Positions 63,823 to 64,000 of a stretch of 64,000 nt of DNA are shown here, in pieces (positions within the stretch are counted from its first letter, which is position 1; each line of letters begins with the position of its first letter). Under the pieces are notes generated by a model that ran no database searches, was not told where the DNA came from, and saw only the letters and a program-made list of their open reading frames with translations. The stretch comes from Roseateles chitinivorans (GTDB lineage Bacteria; Pseudomonadota; Gammaproteobacteria; Burkholderiales; Burkholderiaceae_C). Position numbers and translations under genes: made by a program. The stretch spans positions 28,885 to 92,884 of the forward strand of contig NZ_PEOG01000020.1 in assembly GCF_002761755.1 (NCBI RefSeq). Direction: 5' to 3'.

Positions 63823-64000
63823 GCGGGGCTCCCGGACGACGTGGGATCGGTGTCCGCCTCGGTCGCGAGGCCGCGTCGGCCCGAGGCATCGGCGCGCACC
63901 AGCACGAGCGCGCCGTCGAAGTCGAAGCGCTGCGCCGCGTCGGCCGCGCGGCGCAGCGTCCGCAGCCGTGCGGTCGGCAGCGGCAGGCGGTCGAGCAGGG
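63819..64000 (-). CDS. C-terminus of a gene that runs off the right edge, probably a hybrid kinase with Hpt-like end
   Basis: An open minus-strand frame of 60 codons ending at TGA 63819-63821. It runs to the right edge of the window without a stop. The visible sequence (TLRRAADAAQRFDFDGALVLV) resembles the last helix of an Hpt domain in hybrid histidine kinases; a low-complexity tail follows. The start is outside the window. It overlaps the HD-GYP regulator by 4 bp, consistent with a kinase-regulator pair. The assignment is tentative. Confidence 0.55.
   Translation of the reverse strand, partial: LLDRLPLPTARLRTLRRAADAAQRFDFDGALVLVRADASGRRGLATEADTDPTSSGSPA

Overview
The window is high-GC (about 70% by eye), densely coded DNA with the gene repertoire of a betaproteobacterium of the Burkholderiales (Roseateles/Mitsuaria/Rubrivivax-like). 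Pointers are the livHMGF set, a bacteriophytochrome light-sensing operon, several solute-binding proteins, a TRAP-type binding protein, short FeoAB, and the neighbourhood of coaBC, dut and trmB. The genus is inferred. I see no rRNA, tRNA, CRISPR array, insertion sequence or prophage. Both edges cut a gene: cysE on the left and a signalling protein on the right.

Layout. 1-5.2 kb: cysE (partial), slyD, mog, darP (yjgA), pmbA and a Tat-exported TRAP substrate-binding protein. 5.3-5.9 kb: a less GC-rich patch with a RelE-type toxin and an unrecognised small ORF. 5.9-12.1 kb: a light-signalling operon (bphO, bphP, Rcp-like regulator, hybrid kinase) with a divergent single-domain receiver. 12.1-19.3 kb: a DctB/DctD-like two-component pair divergent from livHMGF; a near-perfect sigma-54 promoter and an upstream palindrome lie between them. 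19.3-27 kb: GNAT enzyme, OhrR-like regulator with an exported chloroperoxidase-type hydrolase and duplicated operator-like sites, a decayed gene, an orphan periplasmic binding protein, a methyltransferase, and a TonB receptor with a small metal-ligand-rich partner. 27-32.6 kb: HscC with a J-like membrane protein, a short signal peptidase I, a GST, and slyX. 32.6-36.7 kb: DUF885 protein and feoAB with a Fur-like box.

37-45.4 kb is a coherent nucleoside import and breakdown region: BMP binding protein, ABC ATPase, two permeases, cytidine deaminase, purine nucleoside phosphorylase, deoC and deoA. It is preceded by a PurR/LacI-like palindrome. 45.5-48.2 kb holds trmB, coaBC and dut. 48.2-53.2 kb holds a very large beta-propeller amidohydrolase and a hipBA module with inverted-repeat operators. 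53.3-60.3 kb holds a stand-alone fusA, a small exported protein and purL. 60.3-64 kb holds an LLM oxidoreductase, an HtrA-type protease, an HD-GYP response regulator and the end of an overlapping signalling gene.

I found no system that I can claim to be wholly new. The best leads are the sigma-54 wiring between the DctBD-like pair and the liv operon, the bacteriophytochrome relay, the OhrR-like regulon with matched operators, and the PurR-like control site of the nucleoside operon. All functional statements come from reading sequence and recalled family features; no database search was run.
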